Shown: positions 32,788 through 41,960, numbered from the stretch's first letter. The stretch is DNA of 57,458 nt from Roseomonas sp. GC11 (GCF_024437745.1 NZ_JANFNY010000032.1:1-57458); one strand, 5' to 3'. Notes: generated from the letters alone by a model not told the origin. Translations and numbers: made by a program.

Positions 32788-33480
32788 ATGCCCGGCGAGC
32801 TGGACGAGCCCCGACTCGGCCTCGCGCTGACCTTCGTCGCCGGCGCGATCAATGCCGGCGGCCTGCTGCTGGTGGGGCAATACACCTCCCACATGTCCGG
32901 CATCGTCTCGGCGCTGGCGGACCATGTGGCGCTCGGCGCCTGGGCGGCGCTGGGCGCGGGGCTGGCGGCGCTGCTGCCCTTCCTGGCGGGCGCGGCCTGC
33001 TCGGCCATGCTGATCAACTGGGGGCGCCGCCAGCGGCGCGACAGCCCGCACCGCCTGCCGCTGCGGCTGGAGGCGACGCTGCTGATCGGCTTCGGCCTGC
33101 TCGGCGCCGGCTTCCAGGACAGCCCGCTCGCCGCCCTCCCGGCCGTGCCGCTGCTCTGCTTCCTGATGGGCCTGCAGAACGCCACCATCACCAAGATTTC
33201 CGGCGCGCGCATCCGCACCACCCATGTGACGGGCCTGGTGACGGATCTCGGCATCGAACTGGGAAAACTGTTCTACTGGAACCGCCTGCGCCTGCCGGGC
33301 GAGGCGCCGGTGCGGGCCGACCGGGCGCGTATGCGGCTGCTGGGCGTGCTGCTCGGCGGCTTCTTCCTGGGGGGCGTGGCGGGGGCGCTGGGCTTTGGCC
33401 ATCTTGGCTTCGCCAGCTGCCTGCCGCTGGCGGGGCTGCTGCTGCTGCTGGCCGCCGCCCGGCTGCGCGCGCCAGCCTGA
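32788..33480 (+). CDS. DUF1275 (YoaK-family) membrane protein
   Basis: The product has 230 residues from ATG 32788; the open frame upstream overlaps the acidic gene and is not supported. About six hydrophobic segments span it. The DUF1275 landmarks are FVAGAINAGGLLLVGQYTSH near the N terminus, the MGLQNATITKISG motif at about residues 125-137, and RTTHVTGLVTDLGIELGK after it. The function of the family is not established; members are inner-membrane proteins. It ends just upstream of the iteron region and shares no operon with repA. Confidence 0.85.
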   Translation: MPGELDEPRLGLALTFVAGAINAGGLLLVGQYTSHMSGIVSALADHVALGAWAALGAGLAALLPFLAGAACSAMLINWGRRQRRDSPHRLPLRLEATLLIGFGLLGAGFQDSPLAALPAVPLLCFLMGLQNATITKISGARIRTTHVTGLVTDLGIELGKLFYWNRLRLPGEAPVRADRARMRLLGVLLGGFFLGGVAGALGFGHLGFASCLPLAGLLLLLAAARLRAPA

Positions 33481-33540
33481 CGGGCAGGGCCAGAGAGGCG
33501 GCGCTCCTTCCTCTCTCTCCCTCCCCCCTCCCCGTGCCCT

Positions 33541-34012
33541 GTGACCAAGGTCCAACCCCTGCGCCTTGCCGCATGGCCGCCACACCGGGCGCGTGACCAA
33601 GGTCCAACCCTTTTCCCGCCACCATGCAGGGGGAGACGCCGGGCCTTGGACCTTGGTCACAAGACGCAGGCGAGGAGCACGCGATGGGCCAAGGGGCGGG
33701 CCACAGGCAGGGGGCGGGGCGGCGGCGAGAGGGCAGCCTGTGACCAAGGTCCAACCACAAACCCCCGCTCCGCGTGCGACTCGCGCGGGCCGGGGCTGAG
33801 GCGGCCATGGGGACGAGTCGTTGTCCCCAGGCCGGGGCCTTGCCCCGTTGGACCTTGGTCACGCGGGCTTGGACCCTGGTCAGAAGCGCCCGGAACGGGT
33901 TTTGAGAAAAATCAAAAACTTATGAAAAGCATCCCCTTGGACCTGGGTCACACAGCAAGTAATCAAGATTCTTCAAATAGCTTTCCAACTAGCTGGCTGA
34001 CCAAGGTCCAAG
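33541..34012. other. Plasmid-type replication origin: eight iterons and an AT-rich segment
   Basis: Eight copies of about 16 bp with consensus GTGACCAAGGTCCAAC occur here and nowhere else in the window. Direct copies start at 33541, 33593, 33740 and 33997. Inverted copies lie at 33646-33660, 33847-33862, 33868-33883 and 33936-33951. Copies 6, 7 and 8 carry one or two changes. Between 33900 and 33993 is the only AT-rich stretch nearby, with TTTTGA/TCAAAA arms at 33900-33917, a candidate unwinding element. The array ends about 60 bases before a RepA-family gene. Iterons upstream of rep, with an AT-rich block, are the classic layout of a theta-replicating plasmid origin. No exact DnaA box was seen inside it. 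Confidence 0.85.
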
Positions 34013-34072
34013 CTGCCAGCGGCCCCGGGCTGGGCTAATCCGGTCCTGCCACTCAGGAGTGGGAGAGCAGTG

Positions 34073-35020
34073 ATGGAGGAGGTGCGCTCCGCGCGTCGCC
34101 TGGTCGAGGAGCATGGTCGCCTGGGCGCCATCGCCCGGCATGATGACCGCCGCCTCGTCGAGATCGTCGCTTCCTACGGGGCGGACGAGGATGTCGGCAT
34201 TCCGAACTTCCTCTATTCCGGCTGGTGCATGACCGCGCTGCCGCACAGCCGCATCGCTGACGACAAGGCATGGCGGCTGGAGAATGGCAATGTCGTGCTG
34301 CTCGTCGAGCCGGGCCGCCGCGCCCTGCCCGGCGAGGGGGATGAGTGGATCGGCGTCCCCTATGGGCCGACCGCGCGTCTGATCATGATCTACCTCCAAT
34401 CCGAGGCGCTGCGCACCAACAGCCGCAACATCGAGCTGGGCCGCTCGATGAATGACTGGTTCGGCCGCATGGACAAGAAGGCCGGCGGCAAGAGCTACAA
34501 GCTGGTGCGCCAGCAGGCGGAGCGGATCGCCACCTGCCGCTTCAGCTTCCATTCGGAGCGTGACGGCGTGCGCGCCATCCGCAACCAGTCGATCGTCGAT
34601 GAGGGGCTGCTCTTCATCGACGGGCGCGAGCAGGACAGCCGCCAGCAAAGCCTGTTCCGCGAAGGCGTGGTGCTGTCGGAAAGTTTTTTCCGGTCGCTGA
34701 GGGAGCATGCCGTTCCGCTGGAGGAGCGGGCGATCCGCCATATCGCCCATTCCTCCATGGCGATCGACACCTATTGCTGGCTGGCCTACCGCCTCCACTC
34801 GCTGAAGAAGCCGACGCCGATCAGCTGGGCGGCGCTGCACAGCCAGTTCGGGTCCGGCTACGGGCAGGTCGCCGCTTTCAAGCGGGCCTTCCTGAGCAAG
34901 ATTCTGCCGGCTGCCCTGGCCGTCTATCCCGAGGCGGCGGAACGGGGCGTGGAGGTTTCCGATACCGGCCTGATCCTGCGCCCGACACGGCCGCCCATCC
35001 TGAGTCGGGGCGCGGCCTGA
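34073..35020 (+). CDS. repA: RepA replication initiator (plasmid-encoded RepA_C family)
   Basis: The product has 315 residues from ATG 34073 (GGGAGAG upstream; GTG 34070 is adjacent). The RepA_C family is recognisable by GVPYGPTARLIMIYLQSEAL at about residues 99-118, then NIELGRSMNDWFGRM and KSYKLVRQQAERIATCRFSF. The later RHIAHSSMAIDTYCWLAYRL, PTPISWAALHSQFGSG and a closing ILRPTRPPI also fit. Family members bind iterons and start replication of alphaproteobacterial plasmids, including those of Acetobacteraceae. The iteron array immediately upstream strongly supports this. No parA, parB, mob or toxin-antitoxin genes are in the window. Confidence 0.9.
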   Translation: MEEVRSARRLVEEHGRLGAIARHDDRRLVEIVASYGADEDVGIPNFLYSGWCMTALPHSRIADDKAWRLENGNVVLLVEPGRRALPGEGDEWIGVPYGPTARLIMIYLQSEALRTNSRNIELGRSMNDWFGRMDKKAGGKSYKLVRQQAERIATCRFSFHSERDGVRAIRNQSIVDEGLLFIDGREQDSRQQSLFREGVVLSESFFRSLREHAVPLEERAIRHIAHSSMAIDTYCWLAYRLHSLKKPTPISWAALHSQFGSGYGQVAAFKRAFLSKILPAALAVYPEAAERGVEVSDTGLILRPTRPPILSRGAA

Positions 35021-35310
35021 ACCAGGGCGGCGCGAAGGATCCGCGACGGCAACCGGAGGTGGTTGTCATCGCGCTATTCACGACAGAATTCCAAATAGAC
35101 AGGGCGATTTCCCTCGAAGGTTGAGAATCCGGCGAGGCCAGATTTGAACCCTCCCACTGTGCAATCGCCTGCGCTTCTTGGTCGATAAACGACTCAGAAT
35201 CAATTATTTAACTGGTAACAGGGCGAACCGCAGAGGAACCTTTCCGAAAAAGCGGTTCCACTCCTTTATCTATTAACAAAGCCGCAGCATTTGTCTCTGC
35301 TTTGTTGATC
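35021..35310. other. 290-base noncoding gap after repA with several inverted repeats
   Basis: No gene is supported here. The base composition is less GC-rich than the neighbourhood. Inverted repeats are GAACCGC/GCGGTTC around 35225-35257 and AACAAAGC (35275-35282) with GCTTTGTT (35299-35306), just before the diguanylate cyclase start. The second pair could be an operator or promoter element of that gene. A tRNA-like TTTGAACCC string near 35151 does not fold as a tRNA. Confidence 0.5.
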
Positions 35311-37614
35311 ATGTCCCTCGGTCTCAGCCCTTCTCCGGCGGCCGCCGCCCCTTATGCCAGGATGGCGCGCACGCAGCGCCTGAAGCTGTTGGTGCTGGTG
35401 CTCTGCGCGCTCCTGCCGAGCCTCGTGGGCAATTACTGGCTGATGCGGCAGGAGAGGGAAAACCGGCACGACCTCGCCGCCCGGCAATTCGTCCTGCGGG
35501 CGCAGGAAGTGGCGCAGCAGCAGGCCGTCATCCTCGCCCGCGCGACCCAGGCTCTGGAGAGCCTCGCGGAAACCGGCGAGGAAGAGCGCCTCTGCGAGAT
35601 CGTGCGCGGCTGGCACACCGGCCCCGAAGGGCCGCTCCGCTGGATCGCCCTGGCCTCGCCGGAAGGCATGCTGCGCTGCGCCAGCCTCGCCTCGCTGGAG
35701 CAGTTCGCCCTGGAACTGGAGGAACCCTCGCCCTTGCCCGCCGGGGAAGCCCCGGCGCGCCTGCTGCCGGTGCCGGAGGGACCGCTGGCCGGCCTGCTCG
35801 TGCTGCGCGATCTGCCGGGGCCCTTCGGCGGCCTGCTGGTCGCGGCCATCGAGCCTGCCATGCCTGAGGCCGCGCCGGAGGCCATGGCCTTCCTGCTGCG
35901 CGACCTGGCGGAGACGGCCCGGACCCTGCCGCGCGCCATTCCCCTCGCGGCGCCGCGCGGAGCTGAGGCCGGGTGGACGATCCCGCCGCTGCGCGAGGCC
36001 ATGGCCGGCCATCAGGGCCAGGGCAGCCTCGGGGCCACCGCGCCGGATGGCCAGAGCTGGATGCTGGCCTATGCCCGGATGCATGGAACCGGCGCCGCCA
36101 TCCTGCTGATGCGCCGCGAGGGGGAAGCCCTGGAGCCCTGGCTGCCCCTGCGCCGCTCCCAGGCCTGGATGCTCCTGGCCCTGCTGGCCAGCCTCGTCGC
36201 CCTGGCCTGGGTCTGGCGCACCCTGCCCGGCGGCGGGGCGGCCCAGGAAACCCCGGCCGAATGGCTGGAGGCCGCCGCCGCCACCATGGCCCAGGGCGTC
36301 GCCCTCTGGAGCGCGGGCGGCACCCTGCTCGCCAGCAATGACCGCTGGCGGCGCCTGCTCGGCGTGCCGGCCGCCCTCGCCACCCCGGGCACCGGCCTGC
36401 CCGCCCTGGCCCGCTTCCTCGCCGAGACCTCGGTGATGCCGGGCGCCGACCGTGCCGCCATGCCCTCCCCCGCCTGGCGGGATATCCGCATCGAGCATCT
36501 CATCGCCCTGCTGCGCGCCGAGCGCTTCATGAACGAACCGCTGGCCCTGCCCGGTGGGCGCGCCATCCTGCTGCGCGCCCACCGCCTGCGCGGCACGACC
36601 GTCACCACCTGCGTCGACGTCACCGAGACCACCCAGGCCGAGGCCGCCCTGCGCGAAAGCGAGGGGCGCTTCCGCCTGATCGCGGAGAATTCGGGAGATG
36701 TCGTCGCCCTCTGCGACATGGACGGCACGCGGCGCTACGTCTCGCCCGCCGCCGCGCGTGTCCTGGGCTATCCGCCGGAGGCGCTGGTGGGCCGCAGGGT
36801 GATGGAGTTCGTCCACCCCGATGACCGCGACTGGGTGGAGGCCGCCGCCGCCGCCCTGCGCGGCGGGGAGCGCGACGCCTCGGCCACCTACCGCTTCCTG
36901 CGCCCGGACGGGAGCTGGCTCTGGGTCGATGTGCGCGCCCGCACCCATGGCCGCCCCGGCCAGGGCGCCGCCGGCTATGTGGCGGTGATGCGCGACGCCA
37001 CCGAGGCCAAGATGGCCGAGGAGCGCCTGCTGGAGGCGCTGGAGCGGATGGAGGAAATGGCCACCACCGACGCGCTCACCGGCCTCGCCAACCGCCGCCG
37101 CTTCGAGGAGGCCCTGGCCCAGGAATGGCGCCGCTGCGCGCGCGAGGGGCAGCCGCTGTCCGTCCTCCTCCTCGATGCCGATCACTTCAAGAAGTTCAAT
37201 GACCGCTACGGCCATCCGGCGGGGGATGAGTGCCTGCGCCTCGTGGCGCGCACCCTGTCCGGCGTCGCGCGGCGGCCGGGCGATGTGGCCGCCCGCCATG
37301 GCGGGGAGGAATTCGCCCTGCTGATGCCGCGCACCGATGCGCGCGGCGCTGTCCACCTGGCGGAGCGCGTCCGCGCCGGGGTGGAAAGCGCGGCGGTGCC
37401 GCATCTCGGCAATCCGCCGGCGGGGATCGTCACCGTCAGCATCGGGGTCGCCACGGTCTTTCCGGAGCCGGAAAGCGGGCCCGCGGTGCCGGGGCGGCTC
37501 TCCGCCCGCGATGCCCTGCTCTCCGCCGCCGATGGCGCGCTCTACGCGGCCAAGACCGGCGGGCGGAACCGGGTCTGCATGGCCAGTGGCGAGCACGGGC
37601 CGGGGGCGGGATAG
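35311..37614 (+). CDS. Membrane-anchored PAS-GGDEF diguanylate cyclase
   Basis: The product has about 767 residues from ATG 35311; ATG 35362 (MARTQRLKLL) is an alternative and neither has a clear ribosome site. Membrane helix 1 lies at about residues 25-43 (LLVLVLCALLPSLVGNYWL). A periplasmic sensor region of about 240 residues follows, then helix 2 (MLLALLASLVALAWVW). After it come a PAS-like region, a PAS_3-type PAS (FRLIAENSGDVVALCDMDG and HPDDRDWV) and GGDEF with the intact motif RHGGEEFALLMPRTDA. The GGDEF begins with TTDALTGLANRRRFEEAL. It should synthesise c-di-GMP in response to a periplasmic signal. It lies directly beyond the repA region, in the same direction. Confidence 0.88.
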   Translation: MSLGLSPSPAAAAPYARMARTQRLKLLVLVLCALLPSLVGNYWLMRQERENRHDLAARQFVLRAQEVAQQQAVILARATQALESLAETGEEERLCEIVRGWHTGPEGPLRWIALASPEGMLRCASLASLEQFALELEEPSPLPAGEAPARLLPVPEGPLAGLLVLRDLPGPFGGLLVAAIEPAMPEAAPEAMAFLLRDLAETARTLPRAIPLAAPRGAEAGWTIPPLREAMAGHQGQGSLGATAPDGQSWMLAYARMHGTGAAILLMRREGEALEPWLPLRRSQAWMLLALLASLVALAWVWRTLPGGGAAQETPAEWLEAAAATMAQGVALWSAGGTLLASNDRWRRLLGVPAALATPGTGLPALARFLAETSVMPGADRAAMPSPAWRDIRIEHLIALLRAERFMNEPLALPGGRAILLRAHRLRGTTVTTCVDVTETTQAEAALRESEGRFRLIAENSGDVVALCDMDGTRRYVSPAAARVLGYPPEALVGRRVMEFVHPDDRDWVEAAAAALRGGERDASATYRFLRPDGSWLWVDVRARTHGRPGQGAAGYVAVMRDATEAKMAEERLLEALERMEEMATTDALTGLANRRRFEEALAQEWRRCAREGQPLSVLLLDADHFKKFNDRYGHPAGDECLRLVARTLSGVARRPGDVAARHGGEEFALLMPRTDARGAVHLAERVRAGVESAAVPHLGNPPAGIVTVSIGVATVFPEPESGPAVPGRLSARDALLSAADGALYAAKTGGRNRVCMASGEHGPGAG

Positions 37615-37676
37615 CCCGGCCACGGGGTGCCCCCCTTGGTGCCCCCCCTTGGTACTCCCGGGGGGGGGGGCGGCCT

Positions 37677-38144
37677 TCACAGGGGCAGCGGGGCGTCGGT
37701 CTTGACCTCCTCCATCACGGCATAGGTGCGGGTTTCGCGCACACCGGGCAGGCCCAGCAGCACCTCGCCCAGGAAGCTGCGATAGGCGGCCATGTCACGC
37801 ACCCGCGTCTTCACCAGATAGTCGAAGCCGCCCGCGACCATGTGGCATTCCAGCACCTCCGGCGCGCGGTTCACGGCGGCGGCGAAGCGGTCGAAATTCT
37901 CCGGCGTCGTCTTGTCCAGCAGCACCTCGACATAGACCAGCAGGCCGAAGCCCAGCCGCTGCGGGTCCACCCGCGCGCCGAAGCCGGTGACGATTTTTTC
38001 TTTCAGCAGGCGCCGCAGCCGCTCGCTGGTGGCGGCGGGGGAGAGGCCGATGCGCTCGGCCAGCTCCAGATTGGTGATCCGCCCCTCCTTTTGCAGAATG
38101 GAAAGGATCATACGGTCCGTGCGGTCGATCTCTTCCATGATCAC
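37677..38144 (-). CDS. putR: Lrp/AsnC-family regulator, probable proline-responsive PutR
   Basis: The product has 155 residues. The N-terminal helix-turn-helix (LAERIGLSPAATSERLRRLL) is followed by the RAM ligand domain with VECHMVAGGFDYLVKTRV-like sequence (LECHMVAGGFDYLVKTRV). It is divergent from putA with 153 bases between, the arrangement known for PutR in Agrobacterium and Rhodobacter, where the regulator activates putA with proline. The gene ends beside a poly-G/C stretch (37640-37670) containing short direct repeats of GGTGCCCCCC that lie against the diguanylate cyclase end. Regulatory target is inferred from position. Confidence 0.85.
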   Translation of the reverse strand: MIMEEIDRTDRMILSILQKEGRITNLELAERIGLSPAATSERLRRLLKEKIVTGFGARVDPQRLGFGLLVYVEVLLDKTTPENFDRFAAAVNRAPEVLECHMVAGGFDYLVKTRVRDMAAYRSFLGEVLLGLPGVRETRTYAVMEEVKTDAPLPL

Positions 38145-38157
38145 GGCTATTTCCCTG

Positions 38158-38190
38158 TTTCGCCGGTTTTAATTCGGCAAAGCGGCGAAA
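38158..38190. promoter_or_regulatory. Candidate PutR operator in the putR-putA divergent region
   Basis: Perfect arms TTTCGCCG (38158-38165) and CGGCGAAA (38183-38190) flank a 17-base AT-containing spacer that itself contains GGTTTTAATTCGGC. A second palindrome, GGAAAG-CC-CTTTCC, lies at 38207-38220. The site is 14 bases upstream of the regulator start and about 110 bases upstream of putA, the expected position for Lrp-type activation and autoregulation. Confidence 0.55.
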
Positions 38191-38297
38191 AACAAGGTTC
38201 AGCTACGGAAAGCCCTTTCCTAGGCTTTGCTCCGGCAGGCTCCGCTGCCCCACTTCCGCGCCCCTCTGCCCGCCCCGCTGCCCGCCAGGACATCGCC

Positions 38298-41200
38298 ATG
38301 ACGTTCCTCTCCCCCGCCCATCCCTTCGGCGCCTTCGCCCGCGCGGTGAACCACCCGCAGCCGCCGCTGCGCGCCGCCATCACCGCCGCCACCCGCCGGG
38401 CGGAGACGGAATGCCTGCCGCCCCTGCTGGCCGCCGCCGCGCTCGACCCGGCGCGGGAGGAGGCGGCCACCGCCCTGGCGCGCCGCCTCGTCACCGCGCT
38501 GCGCGCCGCGGGGCCGGGCCAGGGCGGCGGCATGGAGCGGCTGGTGCAGGAATTCCCGCTCTCCAGCCAGGAGGGCGTGGCGCTGATGTGCCTGGCCGAG
38601 GCGCTGCTGCGCATCCCCGACACCGCCACGCGGGATGCGCTGATCCGCGACAAGATCGGCGGCGGCGCCTGGCACGCGGCGCGGGGGGGCGGGGCGCCGC
38701 TCTTCGTCCATGCGGCGGGCTGGGGGCTGCTGCTGACGGGGCGGCTGCTCTCCGCCCAGGAGGAGGCGGGGCTGGGCGCCGCGCTGACCCGCCTGCTCGC
38801 CCGCGCCGGGGAGCCCGCCATCCGCGCCGGCATGGCCTTCGCCATGCGCCGCATGGGGGAGCAGTTCGTCACCGGCCAGACCATCGGCGAGGCGCTGGCG
38901 CGCGCCCGGCCGCTGGAGGCGCGCGGCTTCCGCTATTCCTACGACATGCTGGGCGAGGCCGCCGCCACGGCGCAGGATGCCGCCCGCTACCTCGCCGATT
39001 ACGAGGCCGCCATCCACGCCATCGGGCAGGCGGCGGCGGGGCGCGGCATCCTGGCCGGGCCGGGCATCTCGGTGAAGCTCTCCGCCCTGCATCCGCGCTA
39101 CAGCCGGGCCCAGCGCGGGCGGGTGATGGCCGAGCTGCTGCCGCGCCTCATCCACCTTGCCACCCTGGCGCGGCGCTATGAGATCGGCCTCAACATCGAC
39201 GCCGAGGAAACCGACCGGCTCGAACTCTCCCTCGACCTGCTGGAAGGACTCTGCCACGCACCTGGCCTCGCCGGGTGGAATGGCGTGGGCTTCGTCATCC
39301 AGGCCTATCAGCGCCGCGCGCCTTATGTGGTGGATTACGTCATCGACCTCGCCCGGCGCACGGGGCGGCGCATGATGGTGCGGCTGGTCAAGGGCGCCTA
39401 CTGGGACAGCGAGATCAAGCGCGCCCAGGCCGACGGGCAGGCCGATTTCCCGGTCTTCACCCGCAAGATCCACACGGATGTCTCCTACCTCGCCTGTGCC
39501 CGGCGGCTGCTGGCGGCGCCCGATGCCGTCTTCCCGCAATTCGCCACGCACAATGCCCGCACCCTGGCCGCCATCCACGAGCTTGCCGGGCCGGAGGGCT
39601 ACACCCCGGGCCAGTACGAGTTCCAATGCCTGCACGGCATGGGCGAGAGCCTGTATTCCGAGGTGGTCGGGCCGGAGAAGCTGGACCGGCCCTGCCGCAT
39701 CTACGCCCCCGTCGGCACGCATGAGACGCTGCTGGCCTATCTGGTGCGGCGCCTGCTGGAGAACGGGGCGAATTCCTCCTTCGTCAACCGCATCCACGAC
39801 CCGGCGGTGCCGGTGGAGGCCCTGGTGGCCGACCCGGTGGCCGAGGCCCGCGCGCTGCATCCGCATGGACTGCCGCATCCGCGCATCGCCGCGCCGCGCG
39901 CCCTGTTCGGCGCGGAGCGCCTGAACGCCGCCGGCGCGGAGCGCCTGAACTCCGCCGGCCTTGACCTCGCCGATGAGGACAGCCTCGCCAGCCTCGCCGC
40001 CACGCTGCGCGAGAATGCCGGGCCGCTGCATGCCACGCCCCTGCCGCATGAGGGCGGCGGCACCGCCCGCCCGCTGCCCAACCCGGCGGTGCCGGAGGAT
40101 TTTGTCGGTGATGTGGTGGAGGCCACGCCGGAGGTGGTGCAGGCCGCCCTGGCCCGCGCCGCCGCCGCCGCCCCCGGCTGGGCCGCGACCCCGCCCGCCG
40201 CCCGCGCTGATCTGCTGGAGCGCGCCGCCGCGCTGATGGAGGCGCGCCTGCCCGCCCTGCTCGGCCCCATCCTGCGCGAGGCCGGCAAGACCCTGCCCAA
40301 TGCCGTGGGCGAGGTGCGGGAGGCGGTGGACTTCCTGCGCTACTACGCCGTGCAGGCGCGCGGGCTGGCGGGCACGCGCCCGCTCGGCCCCATCGCCTGC
40401 ATCTCGCCCTGGAACTTCCCGCTGGCCATCTTCACGGGCCATGTGGCGGCGGCGCTGGCGGCGGGCAACACCGTGCTGGCCAAGCCCGCCGAGGAAACCC
40501 CGCTGACCGCCAGCCTCGCCACCCGCCTGCTGCATGAGGCCGGGGTGCCGGAGGCGGTGCTGCAACTCCTGCCCGGCGATGGCGCGGTGGGCGCCGCGCT
40601 GGTCGCCGATGCGCGGGTGGAGGGGGTGATGTTCACCGGCTCCACCGAGGTGGCGCGGCTGATCCAGCGCCAGCTCGCCGGGCGCCGCGGGAGCCGTGGC
40701 CACCCCGTGCCGCTGGTGGCCGAGACGGGCGGGCAGAACGCCCTGGTGGTGGACAGTTCCGCCCTGCCGGAGCAGGTGGTGGCCGATGTCCTCGCCTCCG
40801 CCTTCGACAGCGCGGGGCAGCGCTGTTCCGCCCTGCGCATCCTCTGCCTGCAGGAGGAAGGGGCGGAGCGCATCCTGGCCATGCTGAAGGGTGCCATGGC
40901 CGAACTGTCCGTGGGCGACCCGGCTTTGCTCTCCACCGATATCGGCCCCGTCATCTCCGCCCCGGCGCGGGAGGGCATCCTGGCCCATATCGCGGCGATG
41001 CGGGCGCGCGGCTGCGCCATCCATGCCGCGCCGCTGCCGGCGGACCTGCCGGGCGGGCATTTCGTCGCCCCCACCCTGGTGGAGATCGACGACATCGCCG
41101 CCCTGCCCGGCGAGGTCTTCGGCCCCGTGCTGCATGTGCTGCGCTTCCGGCGCGAGGCGATGCCCGCCCTGATGCGCGCCATCAACGCCACGGGCTATGG

Positions 41201-41954
41201 CCTGACCTTCGGCGTGCATTCGCGGCTGGAGGCGACCATCGGCCGGCTCTGCGCCGCCTCGGGCGCGGGCAATCTCTATGTCAACCGCAACATGATCGGC
41301 GCGGTGGTGGGGGTGCAGCCCTTTGGCGGGCACGGCCTTTCCGGCACGGGGCCGAAGGCGGGCGGGCCGCTCTACCTGCGCCGCCTGCTGGCCGAGGCCC
41401 CCGCCGCCCCCGCCTTGCCGCCTGCTCCCCTGCCGCCCGCCGCCACGGCGCTGCTCGGCTGGCTGCGCGCGCGGGGCGAGACCGCCCTGGCCGAGGCCTG
41501 CGCCCGGCAGGCGGAGGCCGCGCGGGCCGGGCTGGAGATCGAACTGCCCGGCCCGGTGGGGGAGCGCAACCTCTACCGGCTGGAGCCGCGCGGGCGGCTG
41601 CTCTGCCATGCCGACAGCCGGGAGGCGCTGCTGCTGCAACTGGCCGCCTGCCTCTCCACCGGCAACCAGGCCGTGCCGGACCCGGCGGCCCTGGCGCCGC
41701 TGCCGCCGGACCTGCCCGCCTCTGTCACCGCCGGCCTCGCCGCGCCGGGGGCGCCTTGCGATGCGGTGCTGTTCTCTGGCGGGGAAGCCGCGCTGCTGGC
41801 GCTGCAACAGGCCGTCGCCGCGCAGGACGGCATGATCCGCCCGGTGCTGACCGCGCGCGGCGGGGTCTATCCGGTGGAAATGCTGCTGCGCGAGCGCAGC
41901 CTCAGCATCAACACCGCCGCCGCCGGCGGCAATGCCGCGCTGATGACGCTCTGA
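38298..41954 (+). CDS. putA: Bifunctional proline dehydrogenase / glutamate-semialdehyde dehydrogenase PutA
   Basis: The product has 1218 residues from ATG 38298. No N-terminal ribbon-helix-helix is present, so this PutA does not regulate its own gene. The proline dehydrogenase barrel (about 80-470) shows GPGISVKLSALHPRYSRAQ, AEETDRLELSLDLLE, YQRRAPYVVDYVIDLARRTG and MVRLVKGAYWDSEIKRAQ. The aldehyde dehydrogenase domain (about 550-1040) shows CISPWNFPLAIFTGH, VLAKPAEETPLTA and the catalytic Cys in SAGQRCSALRIL. A further 150-180 residues at the C terminus fit the ALDH-superfamily extension of long PutAs such as that of Sinorhizobium. It oxidises proline to glutamate with electrons to the quinone pool. 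Confidence 0.95.
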   Translation: MTFLSPAHPFGAFARAVNHPQPPLRAAITAATRRAETECLPPLLAAAALDPAREEAATALARRLVTALRAAGPGQGGGMERLVQEFPLSSQEGVALMCLAEALLRIPDTATRDALIRDKIGGGAWHAARGGGAPLFVHAAGWGLLLTGRLLSAQEEAGLGAALTRLLARAGEPAIRAGMAFAMRRMGEQFVTGQTIGEALARARPLEARGFRYSYDMLGEAAATAQDAARYLADYEAAIHAIGQAAAGRGILAGPGISVKLSALHPRYSRAQRGRVMAELLPRLIHLATLARRYEIGLNIDAEETDRLELSLDLLEGLCHAPGLAGWNGVGFVIQAYQRRAPYVVDYVIDLARRTGRRMMVRLVKGAYWDSEIKRAQADGQADFPVFTRKIHTDVSYLACARRLLAAPDAVFPQFATHNARTLAAIHELAGPEGYTPGQYEFQCLHGMGESLYSEVVGPEKLDRPCRIYAPVGTHETLLAYLVRRLLENGANSSFVNRIHDPAVPVEALVADPVAEARALHPHGLPHPRIAAPRALFGAERLNAAGAERLNSAGLDLADEDSLASLAATLRENAGPLHATPLPHEGGGTARPLPNPAVPEDFVGDVVEATPEVVQAALARAAAAAPGWAATPPAARADLLERAAALMEARLPALLGPILREAGKTLPNAVGEVREAVDFLRYYAVQARGLAGTRPLGPIACISPWNFPLAIFTGHVAAALAAGNTVLAKPAEETPLTASLATRLLHEAGVPEAVLQLLPGDGAVGAALVADARVEGVMFTGSTEVARLIQRQLAGRRGSRGHPVPLVAETGGQNALVVDSSALPEQVVADVLASAFDSAGQRCSALRILCLQEEGAERILAMLKGAMAELSVGDPALLSTDIGPVISAPAREGILAHIAAMRARGCAIHAAPLPADLPGGHFVAPTLVEIDDIAALPGEVFGPVLHVLRFRREAMPALMRAINATGYGLTFGVHSRLEATIGRLCAASGAGNLYVNRNMIGAVVGVQPFGGHGLSGTGPKAGGPLYLRRLLAEAPAAPALPPAPLPPAATALLGWLRARGETALAEACARQAEAARAGLEIELPGPVGERNLYRLEPRGRLLCHADSREALLLQLAACLSTGNQAVPDPAALAPLPPDLPASVTAGLAAPGAPCDAVLFSGGEAALLALQQAVAAQDGMIRPVLTARGGVYPVEMLLRERSLSINTAAAGGNAALMTL

Positions 41955-41960
41955 GGGGGT

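Noticed and set aside
33541-34012. CRISPR array
   Set aside because: Repeats are about 16 bp, occur in both orientations, and have very uneven spacing. There are no cas genes, and a RepA gene follows, so they are iterons.
35140-35175. tRNA fragment or integration site (TTTGAACCC near the RepA gene)
   Set aside because: The T-arm and acceptor stems do not pair and no second direct repeat or integrase was found.
37640-37676. G/C homopolymer run as a phase-variation switch
   Set aside because: It lies between two convergent gene ends, not in a promoter or reading frame, so length change would not switch a gene.
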